This document shows, piece by piece, positions 41,512 through 49,372 of a DNA stretch of 64,000 bases. The stretch covers positions 509 to 64,508 of the forward strand of contig CADCVH010000106.1 of the NCBI GenBank assembly GCA_902806085.1. Reading direction: 5' to 3'. A model generated the notes under the pieces. It saw only the letters and a list, made by a program, of their open reading frames with translations. It had not been told where the DNA came from and did no database searches. The translations under genes were made by a program, and so were the position numbers. Every line of letters begins with the position of its first letter. Position 1 is the stretch's first letter. The DNA comes from an uncultured Rubrobacteraceae bacterium (GTDB lineage: Bacteria; Actinomycetota; Rubrobacteria; Rubrobacterales; Rubrobacteraceae).

Positions 41512-42057
41512 GTCCTCGGCGACACGGGGCAGGGCTACAAGGGCGGCGGCCTGAACCGTCGGGACCACCCGGCGATGGTCCACAAGGACGAGCTGTACTT
41601 CCCGATCGGGGAGGACCCGAGGGCCGCCACGGAGTTCGTGGGGTTCCTCAAGAACCTGGCGCCCAAGGGCTTCGACTCGGCGGACATGCGCCAGGAGTAC
41701 GAGCGGCGCATCGCGGACTCCGAGGGCCGCGGCGCCCCGATCGGCGGCGGGGCCCGGGGGGAGGGCGGCCGTCCCGCGGGCGGCGGGAACACCGCCGTGG
41801 CGGAGCGCCAGCGGACCGAGACCAACGAGAGGCTGGCCGCCCTGGAGAAGCGGATGGGCGAGCACACGGAGGCGCTGGTCGCGGTCGGGGAGAGGATCGA
41901 GAGGGCCACGCGCGACGTCGGGCCGGACGTGGGGGACCCCGTGATGCACGGCGCGAAGGAGCGCTCGCAACTCAGGCGGGACATCTACGACGGCCACGAC
42001 GACGAGGAGGGGTACCGCGGCATGGGCGGAGAGCGACACGGAAGGAGGGACTGGTAG
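41512..42057 (+). CDS. Phage tail (tape-measure-like) protein, C-terminal fragment
   Basis: Coding character starts directly at the NmrA junction without a start codon: EVLGDTGQGYKGGGLNR, VHKDELYFPIGEDPRAATEF and FDSADMRQEYERRIADSEG, then a Gly/Arg-rich linker and a coiled coil (RQRTETNERLAALEKRMGEH). This is typical of the end of actinophage minor tail or tape-measure proteins. The 5' part is lost. Its TAG abuts the next ATG. Confidence 0.5.
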   Translation, partial: VLGDTGQGYKGGGLNRRDHPAMVHKDELYFPIGEDPRAATEFVGFLKNLAPKGFDSADMRQEYERRIADSEGRGAPIGGGARGEGGRPAGGGNTAVAERQRTETNERLAALEKRMGEHTEALVAVGERIERATRDVGPDVGDPVMHGAKERSQLRRDIYDGHDDEEGYRGMGGERHGRRDW

Positions 42058-42706
42058 ATGGCGACCGTACCCGTACAAACCCTAGCGGACTGGACCCGGT
42101 GCCACCTGAGGAACGTCCACCCGCGCCTCCGGGACGACGGGCTCGCCTCCCTGGAGCTCACCCCGGACGACCTCTCCACGAACCCCTTCTGGCGGGACGT
42201 GGACGCCTTCGGCGACCCGGAGGGCTTCCCGCTCGAGCTGCCGCCCCGCCCGACCCACCGCCTCGTCTTCGCCGCCCTGGACGGGGACGAGGAGACGTGC
42301 CAGAACCTCACGCCCTTCCCGGGCGACGCCTACGCCTGGTCGGGGTTCCAGCCCCTCGTCCGCGGCTTCCCGTACCTGAAGAACGCGAAGAAGGCGGCCT
42401 TCCCCCGCCCCGAGCGGCCGAGGGTCGTCAACGTCGGGGTGGGCAACGGCGGCTACCCGGCCGGGGACTACATACTCTTCCGCTGCCTCGCGCTCGCGGG
42501 CGGGCGGCTCCTGACCGAGCCCGACGAGGGCGTGGAGTTCTCGCTGGCCCAGGGCCACGGCTTCGAGGTGCCGGCGGAGCGCGACCTGCCCCGCGGCGTC
42601 GGGGTCGCGTACTTCCTCACCCGGGCCGGCAACGTCGCCGCCGGCAAGCCCCCCTCCCCGAGCACGGCCCGGGAGCAGCGCGTGGGAGAGGCCGCTGGCG
42701 TACGCC
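42058..42706 (+). CDS. Phage-type protein, hypothetical (3' end unclear)
   Basis: ATG 42058 follows GAAGGAGGGACTG. The first about 200 codons look coding (WTRCHLRNVHPRLRDDGLAS, NVGVGNGGYPAGDYILFRCLAL) and resemble phage structural proteins. From about 42660 the same frame stays open to 43302 but only as the shadow of a membrane protein in another frame. The real stop is not visible; an indel in the CCCCCC run near 42645 is a likely cause. The end given here is arbitrary. Confidence 0.45.
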
Positions 42707-43042
42707 GTGGGAACCGTCTCGCTGCTCTTCGGCATGTGGGCCGTCCTCGACATGATGAGGATGCCGAGGGGCGAGTACCCCTCCTTCTTCCTGGTGACGC
42801 TCTTCTACCAGAAGCTGTTCCTGTTCGTCGCCTTCGCGGCCATCTTCGGGTTCGCCGCCAACGACGTGCTCCCGTGGGTCCCCGTGCTGCCCGAGCCGCT
42901 GCTGTTCTCGGCGCTGGTGGCGTCCATAGCCGCGCTCGCGGCGGTCAACTTCGGGCTCTTCCTGGGCCGCAAGCTCGACTTCCTCGACGTGCCCGCCGAC
43001 CCCGTGCCCTTCCGGTTCCTTTTTCAAAGGCGGAAGCGGTGA
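42707..43042 (+). CDS. Phage-associated membrane protein
   Basis: A 111-residue protein with three hydrophobic helices (VSLLFGMWAVLDMM; FLVTLFYQKLFLFVAFAAIFGF; LLFSALVASIAALAAVNFGLFL) and a basic end (FRFLFQRRKR). It lies between a putative tail-type gene and the endolysin, where holins or related membrane proteins often occur. GTG 42707 is the first possible start; coding character may reach about 15 codons further up. Confidence 0.5.
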   Translation: MGTVSLLFGMWAVLDMMRMPRGEYPSFFLVTLFYQKLFLFVAFAAIFGFAANDVLPWVPVLPEPLLFSALVASIAALAAVNFGLFLGRKLDFLDVPADPVPFRFLFQRRKR

Positions 43043-43302
43043 GCGGCTTCTCCTTCGGCGCCACTGTGATCAGGTGGGTGGACGCCGACACAGTCCTCGT
43101 CGATCCGCCGATCTACCCCCAGGACACCGGGCTCCGCGTCCGCCTCAAGGACGTGTGGGAGCCCGAGATCGGCGAGGACGGTGAGGACCTCGCTAGGGCG
43201 AAGGCCGAGGCCGCGTTCCCGGTCGGCTCCAAGGTCTTGCTCACGAACACGCGCGTCAGGTGGACCTACTGGCGCCTGGAAGCCTGCCTAGACCCCGCGT
43301 AA
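43039..43302 (+). CDS. Staphylococcal-nuclease-like small protein
   Basis: GTG 43039 overlaps the preceding stop (GTGA) with AAAGGCGGA upstream. The 87 residues include VIRWVDADTVLVDPP, RVRLKDVWEPE, and AEAAFPVGSKVLL, the D-x-D-T-V, R-L and late-strand elements of SNase (thermonuclease) folds. It is shorter than the roughly 130-residue domain and lacks the catalytic Glu/Arg segment, so activity is doubtful. Confidence 0.5.
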   Translation: MSGFSFGATVIRWVDADTVLVDPPIYPQDTGLRVRLKDVWEPEIGEDGEDLARAKAEAAFPVGSKVLLTNTRVRWTYWRLEACLDPA

Positions 43303-43347
43303 CCCCGCCCCGATCGGCATAGCGACCCGCAAGGAAAAGGAGCACGC

Positions 43348-44580
43348 ATGTCCAAGACCAACCCCACCTTCTTCGTCGACGTCCACCCCGAGTACCAGCG
43401 CGGCCTCGACTTCCGCCGCGTCGGGGAGCTCGGCTACGCGGCGGCCATCGTCAAGGCCTCGCAGGGCGGCTCCTACGTCCCGACCGGCCTCCGGGAGTAC
43501 TTCGCCCGCGCGAAGGGCTCCGGCCTGATCCCGGGCCTCTACCACTTCCTCGACGCCACCGCCCCGGGCGTCGTCCAGGCCCAGCACTTCGCCCGGACGA
43601 TCGCCTCCGTGGGCGGGCCCGAGGGGAAGATCCTCGCCGTGGACTTCGAGGACTACGGGGACGCGAGTCCCTCAAACGGCCACCTGAGCACGTTCGTCGC
43701 GCAGCTCCGCCGGGCGATCGGCGACCATCCTATCGTCCTCTACACCGCCAAGTCTTTTTGGGAGGGCGGCGACCCATCGGGGCCCTTTACCCGCTACGGC
43801 TGCGACGCGTTGTGGAGCGCCCGCTACGCGGACATGGTCAAGCACGACCGGCCCCGCGAGCACTACGGGCGGATCAAGGATTGGGGCTGGGATTCCGTCG
43901 GCGGCAAGACCTCGGACGCCTGGCAGTTCACGTCCACGGGCCTCGTGGCGGGTCAGTACATCGACGTGAACGCGTTCGACGGCACCCGTGCGGAGCTGAT
44001 GGCGCTCGCGAAGGCCGGGCGCGCCCCCGAAGGGCCTCCGCCGGGCCGGCCCACCACCCCGGAGCCGCCGATGAACAAAGCGCAGCGGGCCATCGCCTAC
44101 ATGAAGAAGCTGATAGACCCGCCCACGGTCTACGGGTGGTGGCGGGGCGGATGGCCTCCGCCGAAGAACCCGCCGAACCCGGAGTGGATGTTCTTCCCGT
44201 TCGGCCTGCCCGACCCGAGGACGGAGGTCCCGGACGCCACCTGCGCCGGGATGGTCAATCTCGGCAACGAGGCGGCCGGCGTCCACTACCGCAACGGCAC
44301 GCTCGGCTACGCGAAGGACCTCGTCAACAAACGCCGCTACTCCCCCGGGGTGAAAGTCAGGGTCGGGGAGGTCCTGGTAAACGACAACGTCACGGGCCCG
44401 GGCGCGGCGGATCTTTCGCACATCGTCACCTACATAGGCGACGGCAAGGTCATCTCCTGCGATCACCGCTTCGGCGGAAACAGGCCGGGCCTGAACATCC
44501 ACGGGCTTGCCGAATCGCACCGCATGTTCGCCTACGAATTCGTGGGCGAGGTGCCGGGGGCCCGCCTCGCGCTGATGGTC
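43348..44580 (+). CDS. Endolysin: GH25-type muramidase plus NlpC/P60-like domain
   Basis: ATG 43348 follows AAAAGGAGCACGC. Residues 5-215 match GH25 lysozymes (FFVDVHPEYQRGLDFRRV, AAIVKASQGGSY, GLYHFLDATAP, LAVDFEDYGD). After a Pro-rich linker, residues about 245-405 hold a second domain with ATCAGMVNLG and SHIVTYIGDGKVISCDH, which fits a Cys/His NlpC-P60 peptidase. It should cut cell-wall glycan and peptide. No stop follows: the frame passes into a P-loop kinase (LALMVGLPRSGKSTYA) and remains open to 44856, so the end given is the apparent domain end. Confidence 0.65.
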
Positions 44581-45008
44581 GGCCTGCCCCGGTCCGGCAA
44601 GAGCACCTACGCCGGGGGCTCCAGCGGGTCGGTTGGACGAGGATCGAGCCCGACGCCTTCCGCAAGGCGCTCCACGGCGGCGCGTTCTTCTCGCCCGCAG
44701 AGCCCATCGTGTGGGCCTCGGCCGAGCTCGCCGTCCGGGCGCTGCTGCTGGGCGGGCACGCCGTCCTCGTCGACGCCACGAACACGACCCGCCGAAGGCG
44801 CGCGGGGTGGATCAGGATCGCCCGCGACGTCGGGGCGCCGGTCGAGGCGTTCGTGATGACGACCGCCGCCGAGGAGTGCCGCAGGCGGAACCTCTCGCGT
44901 GGCCACCGGGTTCCCGAGGATGTCATGGACCGGATGGCCCGTCAGTGGGAGCCCGTCGCGCCCGAGGAGATCCCGAAGATCACGCCGATAGAGAGCAACG
45001 AGGCATGA
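44551..45008 (+). pseudogene. P-loop (polynucleotide-kinase-like) protein, frameshifted
   Basis: Walker A LMVGLPRSGKSTYA lies in the endolysin frame, while the continuation WTRIEPDAFRKALHG, LLGGHAVLVDATNTTRRRR and AAEECRRRNLSRGHRVPED lies in the next frame. Inserting one C near 44612 would give KSTYARGLQRVGWTRIEPD, a clean PseT/AAA_33-type kinase of about 150 residues. GTG 44551 is a possible original start. It was either once fused to the endolysin or the intervening stop was lost. Confidence 0.55.
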
Positions 45009-45018
45009 AAGGAAAAGG

Positions 45019-45196
45019 ATGAAGACCAAACGCAAAGACATCGCCGCTGCAGCCGTTCCCCTGAGCGTTGCCCTGACAATGCGGGCGATCACCGGCAACC
45101 TCAACGCCCCTCTACGCCCGGGTCTTGGACCTACTCATAGCGGAGCACGACTCGCCGGCCAACTGGATTGAGTACGGGGCGACGTGGGCACGCTAG
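45019..45196 (+). pseudogene. Small phage protein with a single-base frameshift
   Basis: AAAGGAAAAGG precedes ATG 45019. The frame starts MKTKRKDIAAAAVPLSVALT; after the CCCC run near 45101 coding character shifts to LYARVLDLLIAEHDSPANW...YGATWAR and a TAG at 45194. Removing one C joins them into a 58-residue protein. It has one weak hydrophobic stretch. The unshifted frame stops at 45171. Confidence 0.4.
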
Positions 45197-46350
45197 GATC
45201 GTCCGAGTAGGGACTTGTACTCTTCGGTGGTCCGCACCCCTTTCCGTAAGTTGCACGCGGGGCACGATAGGCATATGTTCGTCAGTCTGTCCGTCCCGCC
45301 CCGGGAGAGCGGGGTCTTGTGCTCGACGTGGTAGACGGCGAAGAGCGGAGTATCGCAGTAGAAACAGAGTCCATCCTGCTCAACCCACATCGCGTGCAAT
45401 TCCGCATCATCGTAGTGGTCCCGTTCAGCGGCCCTTATCATCGCCTTTCTGGCACGGTTCTTCGCAAGAATCCGGGCCTTGTTCTGTTGCCGCCAACGCC
45501 GTTGGGTTTCCTTGTAGCGTTCGGGATACTTCGCTTTGCTGGCCGCAGCCTGTTCATTGGCCCTCACCCTATTGTTCCTAACCCATTCGCCGTGCCGGGC
45601 CTTCTCGGCTTCCGGGTTCGCATAGTAGTAGGCTTTGCGTTTGGATCGGAGGCAAACGGAGCAACTGGGCGTGTGGCCGGTTTTTGACGCTCTGGAGACG
45701 TGGAAGAAATCGGCGGTCAAAGGCTTGGTGCATCCGCAAGAGGGGCAAACCTTAAAGCGTACCGGGCTCAACTGCGTGCAAGTCGCCGCCTTCTTGGGTT
45801 CCGCTTCGCCCACACTCCCCGGGTCACCTAGGGCTTCGGCAACCGACCACCCGCGCCTTATCCTGTCCGCCAGCCTTTGGCGTGATATGCCGAGCTGCTC
45901 CGCCCATTCCGTGAGCAACAGCGTCTGGCCGTTGTACGTGAGGTAGCGTCGGCTACTCCTGCCAGTGCCGGGCTTCGGGGGTTCGGTCGCAGCCCTCTCC
46001 AGGTTCCAGCCCCTGTCGAGTCGTCCGTAAATCGTGCTGAGGGTTACCCCGATTCTCTTGGCCCATTCCGTGAGCGGTAAGGTTTCGCTGGCGTGCGAAA
46101 CTAGGCGGTCGGGGCGCTTATCTTCGGGACGTTCGACGCGAGCCACTCGCCGCTCGCTGGCCTTCTCCGATTTTAGGCAACCGCAGGACAGGCTTTGACC
46201 GTACTTGAGGTTGTCGCCGGAAACCTGCTTTTCCGCGCCGCACTCGCACCGGCAAGCGTAGTACTTGTGTTTGCCCCGCTTCGCCCCCGGCCCGAGCACG
46301 GTCCACCGCCCGAATTGCTTGCCGGTCAGGTCTTGCGGTACTCTACCCAC
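45193..46350 (-). CDS. HNH endonuclease with duplicated HTH segments (homing-type)
   Basis: GTG 46350 is chosen for its AGGGAGG site. N-terminal residues carry LTGKQFGRWTVLG and a Cys cluster (CRCECG...LSCGCL), a phage DNA-binding module. Two similar HTH-like segments follow: LPLTEWAKRIGVTLSTIYGR and LLLTEWAEQLGISRQRLADR. A zinc ribbon (CPSCGCTKP...CSVC) comes next and a C-terminal HNH nuclease (CFYCDTPLF, HVEHKTPLSRGG, NICLSCPACN). It is inserted on the opposite strand between phage genes and is less GC-rich than its neighbours, typical of a free-standing homing endonuclease. Confidence 0.8.
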   Translation of the reverse strand: MGRVPQDLTGKQFGRWTVLGPGAKRGKHKYYACRCECGAEKQVSGDNLKYGQSLSCGCLKSEKASERRVARVERPEDKRPDRLVSHASETLPLTEWAKRIGVTLSTIYGRLDRGWNLERAATEPPKPGTGRSSRRYLTYNGQTLLLTEWAEQLGISRQRLADRIRRGWSVAEALGDPGSVGEAEPKKAATCTQLSPVRFKVCPSCGCTKPLTADFFHVSRASKTGHTPSCSVCLRSKRKAYYYANPEAEKARHGEWVRNNRVRANEQAAASKAKYPERYKETQRRWRQQNKARILAKNRARKAMIRAAERDHYDDAELHAMWVEQDGLCFYCDTPLFAVYHVEHKTPLSRGGTDRLTNICLSCPACNLRKGVRTTEEYKSLLGRS

Positions 46351-46461
46351 TGATGGCCTCCCTGAAGGCTGTCCGCGCCGGGGGCCCGCCAGCCGCCCGG
46401 CGTTTCGTCGCTCAAAATTTCCCATAGATATGCCGACAACTCAACGGAAAGGAGCAATACA

Positions 46462-46704
46462 GTGGACCGTTATCCCGCCCGCTGGATCGGATTCGTCATG
46501 GCCGTCGTGGGGCTTGCCGCCGCGTTCGGTCTCTTCGCCCTCACCCCCGAGAAGACCGTAGCCATAGAGGCCTTCCTCCTCGCCGTGCTGCCGATCGTCC
46601 AGGCGCTCGCCACCGAGCGCAAGGTCTACAGCCCCGAGACGCACATGCGGGAACTCGAGGTGGACTACGAGGCGGGCTATAAGGCGGGAAAGAGGGAGGG
46701 GTAG
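46462..46704 (+). CDS. Holin-like phage membrane protein
   Basis: GTG 46462 follows AAAGGAGC. The 80-residue protein has two hydrophobic helices (IGFVMAVVGLAAAFGLFAL; AIEAFLLAVLPIVQALA) and a charged C-terminus. The size, topology and place after the endolysin region fit a holin or small phage membrane protein, though no holin family is identifiable. Confidence 0.5.
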   Translation: MDRYPARWIGFVMAVVGLAAAFGLFALTPEKTVAIEAFLLAVLPIVQALATERKVYSPETHMRELEVDYEAGYKAGKREG

Positions 46705-46799
46705 CCGTGGTCTCCCGGGACCCCGGCGTTTGTCGGGGGGGCGGGCCGGGAACGTAGGCCGGAAGCTACGCACCACCTGTAAAGAGAAGGAGATTCGTC

Positions 46800-46961
46800 G
46801 TGGCGGGCAGACCCCTTATGGACCCGGACGAACCGCAGCCGATAGACCAGCGGATAGACGATCTCGTCGCCGTGCTGTTGCGAGAGAAGCCCGAGTTGGA
46901 CCGGGCCCAGACGCACGCGACGATCAGGGAAACCGTCGAGCGGTTGTTGAAGGACGGCTAA
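46800..46961 (+). CDS. Small phage-type protein, hypothetical
   Basis: A 53-residue frame with GTG 46800, AAGGAG 8 nt upstream. The acidic start (MDPDEPQPIDQRIDDLVAVL) precedes a helix (ATIRETVERLLKD). No family recognised. It lies between the holin-like gene and the small acidic 46985 gene, all co-oriented with short gaps. Confidence 0.5.
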   Translation: MAGRPLMDPDEPQPIDQRIDDLVAVLLREKPELDRAQTHATIRETVERLLKDG

Positions 46962-46984
46962 CGGCATCCGAGAAGGAGACACCA

Positions 46985-47221
46985 GTGAGCGAAGGAACGC
47001 AGGTACAGCAGGGCGGCGACCAACCGGGGCAGCAGGGCGCCGAAAACTACTCCACGAGCGACAGCAGCACGAACACGGTCGAGAACGACAAGAGCCCCAA
47101 GGGTCTCCTCGCTACCCTCCTCAACCTGGACATCCTCCCGTCACCGGAGAGCGACACCTCCACCATAGAATCCGGCGACTCCAGGGACTACTCCGGTCCG
47201 GAGGAAGGAGGGCGGGGGTAG
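46985..47221 (+). CDS. Small acidic Ser/Gly-rich protein, copy 1 of a window family
   Basis: GTG 46985 has AGAAGGAGA upstream. The 78-residue protein is Gln/Gly-rich at its N-terminus, followed by ENYSTSDSSTNTVENDKSPK, GLLATLLNLDILPSP and an acidic end (SGDSRDYSGPEEGG). A clear paralogue lies at 63021-63251, with ENDKSPKG, ATLL-x-LDILPSP and ESGD-x-x-DYSG conserved. The sequence is probably disordered apart from the LATLLNLDIL helix. No known family was recognised. Confidence 0.6.
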   Translation: MSEGTQVQQGGDQPGQQGAENYSTSDSSTNTVENDKSPKGLLATLLNLDILPSPESDTSTIESGDSRDYSGPEEGGRG

Positions 47222-47312
47222 CGCGAGTCGGGAGGGAGCGGTGGAGGGACCGAGAGGCGACAGGAAGGGACTAGACGAGCGGGACCTCGGGGACCTCGCG
47301 GTGCTGGCGTCT

Positions 47313-47430
47313 TAGAACGTCGGCTCGATGCCGAGTTCGTGCATAGTCTGGATCGCGTGGCGGGTGGGCGGATAGGTGGCCGCAAGGAGTATCTTCCTCA
47401 AACGAAAGGCTGAGACTCGAGCGAAGCTAG
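47313..47430 (-). pseudogene. Possible C-terminal gene remnant
   Basis: An open frame ends RKILLAATYPPTRHAIQTMHELGIEPTF at a TAA (47313), with coding-like composition but no start. No family was recognised. The rest of 47222-47620 shows no gene. Confidence 0.2.
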
Positions 47431-47458
47431 GACCCCGGCCCGAGGTGACGAGGCGAGG

Positions 47459-47497
47459 AAGGGCGGCGCCCTGGAGGGGGGATAATACGCCGCCCTT
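47459..47497. terminator. 10-bp stem hairpin
   Basis: AAGGGCGGCG (47459-47468) pairs with CGCCGCCCTT (47488-47497). It lies between converging gene blocks and could end transcription from either side. Confidence 0.4.
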
Positions 47498-47624
47498 GCC
47501 TCTTGGGAACCAATCTACCAGCGGTCTTTGAAGATTCGGTTAACGCCCGGTAACGGTTCGGTTACGGCGGACGGAGGCGGCCTTGGCACCCATCCTCGGC
47601 TCGGCGGGGGTGCCTAACCCCCGC

Positions 47625-47927
47625 CTACGCGAACATCGAGTAGTCCGGCCTCTCCGGCTCCCTAGGCTCGCCCATCTGCTTCCTGTTAGATGCTCGGTAC
47701 ACGACGAGGTCGTACTCGGCCTCATCCGTCTCCCGGTAGCGGGCCATCGGCGCCTCGCCCTCCTCGGCCTCGAGTGCGGCGTCGACCTGGTCCCGGAGGG
47801 CGAGCAGGCCGGTCCTGTTGCCGTAGAGCTTCGCCAGCGGCTCCCCCTCGCCGCCGACGCCCACGACGCGCTTCGGCGGGCGGACGTGCAGGTAGGGGAT
47901 CTCGCTCGGCTTGCGTTCCTCCGTCAC
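47625..47927 (-). CDS. Hypothetical phage-region protein
   Basis: GTG 47927 overlaps the stop of the upstream frame (GTGA), which decides the start. The 100-residue product is charged (ERKPSEIPYLHVRPPKRVVGV; LALRDQVDAALEAEEGEAPMARYRE; YRASNRKQMGEPREPERPDY). It is the last gene of a minus-strand cluster of small genes. No family was recognised. Confidence 0.5.
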   Translation of the reverse strand: MTEERKPSEIPYLHVRPPKRVVGVGGEGEPLAKLYGNRTGLLALRDQVDAALEAEEGEAPMARYRETDEAEYDLVVYRASNRKQMGEPREPERPDYSMFA

Positions 47928-48052
47928 GGCTCCGGCCATTTCTCCTCGTCGGGCAGCCGCCCGTAGCGCACCCGCCACGCCGCCCGAACGGCGGATACCC
48001 TGCCGACGCCGAGCTTCCGGAGTGCGCGGTAGTGTCGGAAGAGGGCGCTCAA
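47924..48052 (-). CDS. Very small phage-region protein
   Basis: A 42-codon frame: TTG 48052 overlaps the stop of the zinc-ribbon gene (TTGA), and its own stop overlaps the next GTG. The product is basic (FRHYRALRKLGVGRVSAVRAA). Tight 4-bp overlaps on both sides are the main evidence that it is real. Confidence 0.45.
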   Translation of the reverse strand: MSALFRHYRALRKLGVGRVSAVRAAWRVRYGRLPDEEKWPEP

Positions 48053-48366
48053 AAGCCGAACAGGCTCGACAGGAAACCAAGAACGAACTGCAACACGATC
48101 CACATGATCACCAAGAGCACCGGCACGCCGATAGCCACGGCAAGGACCAGGCCCACGATCTTGTCCAGGCGGCTCACCTTGACCACCCGCCCCAGCCCAC
48201 GGCGGGGTTGGTCGGGACGCATCCCCTCTTGGAGTGGAGGAACGCCGACGTCGGCCTCCGGTGTCGCCACTGCGGCTGACTCGTGGGCCGGTCTCCCGCA
48301 AGAGCCGCAGAAACGGGCGTCCTTGGGGAGCTGGGCGCCGCATTCGGTGCAGTGCCTTCGCGCCAA
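48049..48366 (-). CDS. Zinc-ribbon membrane protein
   Basis: A 105-residue protein beginning MARRHCTECGAQLPKDARFC, with CGSCGRP: a C-x2-C...C-x2-C zinc ribbon. After a Pro-rich linker a long hydrophobic helix (VGLVLAVAIGVPVLLVIMWI) anchors it near the C-terminus. Zinc ribbon plus anchor is a widespread small-protein layout without a fixed function. It is adjacent to the interrupted MmpS-like gene upstream. Confidence 0.6.
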   Translation of the reverse strand: MARRHCTECGAQLPKDARFCGSCGRPAHESAAVATPEADVGVPPLQEGMRPDQPRRGLGRVVKVSRLDKIVGLVLAVAIGVPVLLVIMWIVLQFVLGFLSSLFGF

Positions 48367-48367
48367 C

Positions 48368-49003
48368 CTATTCCCCCGGCACCCAATTCACCGTGACGAC
48401 CCCGTATTCGGCCGTGGTGTTCTGCGACTTGACTACCTCGCCATCCTGGACGATGTCCACCTTCAGCTGTCCCTGCCCGGCGCGCATCTTCTGGAAGACC
48501 GCCGTGACCGTGTCCATAGCGAGGAAGCCCGTGTCCACCTGCTGCTTGTAAGAAGCGGGCACCGTGCCGTCCACGGTACGCGTGGTGTCGATGTTGCCAT
48601 AAGACCCCGAAAAGGTTTCACCGGCGGTCCCGGTGATGCGTATGGTGACGGTGCCGGAGTTCTCCTCTTCTTAGGGGGCGGGCTTGGGGTCGTCTTGGGC
48701 CTGCGCTCTCGCGGCCTCGGCCTCCTCGGCCTCTTCCTTCGCCTGCGCCGCCTCTTCTTTGGCGGCTTCGGCCTCCTGTTTGGCTTCCTCAGCTTCCCGG
48801 CGCGCCTGCTCCAGCTCTCGCTCCTGCGCCTCGGACTCGGCGTTGTTCTGGCCGTTTGCCACCTGCGCGCCGCCCTTCTCGGGCTGTTCGGGCGCCTGTG
48901 CCGTCTCCCCGCCTCCGATAAGGGCGCCGACCACGCTTAGTAAGACGACTATCCCTACCAGGCCCCCACACCCGATCAGGGTAAACCGCAAGATCCGTCC
49001 CAT
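48368..49003 (-). pseudogene. Membrane-anchored coiled-coil / MmpS-like protein with in-frame TAA
   Basis: From ATG 49003 the frame gives an N-terminal membrane helix (TLIGCGGLVGIVVLLSVVGAL), a Glu/Ala-rich coiled coil (residues about 45-105) and TAA at 48671-48673. The same frame continues at once with EENSGTVTIRITGTAGETFS and QGQLKVDIVQDGEVVKSQNT, a beta-rich domain similar to MmpS-like or transport-accessory folds. The joined 211-codon protein is coherent, so a single substitution to TAA (from GAA, CAA or AAA) probably split it. The anchored coiled coil alone may still be made. Confidence 0.6.
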
Positions 49004-49098
49004 GGTGCCCCCTTCGTTGTTTGTTTATCCTGGGGAGTACCAGCACCAGCCCCGCCCCAGCGTCGATAACACAGCCTAGCGCCTGGCACGGCCCCGCG

Positions 49099-49260
49099 CT
49101 ACTTGTTCTCGGCGCACTCTTTGCACCGTATGCTGCCCTCCGCGCTCTCCCGGGGCGTGACCTCGACGCCCTTCTTCTCGGTGCCGTCCGGCAGGACGCA
49201 GGTCTCCAGTGTCGCTATCTGCCGCTTGCAGGACGCGCATTGCTCCGGTAGCTGCCGCAT
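49099..49260 (-). CDS. Small double-CxxC protein
   Basis: A 53-residue frame from ATG 49260: QCASCKRQIATLETCVLPDG and SIRCKECAENK. Two C-x2-C pairs about 40 residues apart suggest a zinc ribbon. No clear ribosome site. It is divergent from the LPXTG gene across a 112-bp gap. Confidence 0.5.
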   Translation of the reverse strand: MRQLPEQCASCKRQIATLETCVLPDGTEKKGVEVTPRESAEGSIRCKECAENK

Positions 49261-49372
49261 GGCGGGGATGTTGGCAGCGGGCGGCGGGCGCGCGCACGTG
49301 TGCGAAAAGTGGCGCGCATATCCCACCGCGTGTAGACTGCCCCCGTCCGGTGTCGGGTTGGGAAGGTGGGGC

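Noticed and set aside
42660-43038. Continuation of the 42058 frame into the SNase-like gene as one 414-aa protein
   Set aside because: The middle part is Arg/Pro-rich shadow sequence; a clear membrane protein is encoded there in another frame and the SNase-like gene has its own GTG.
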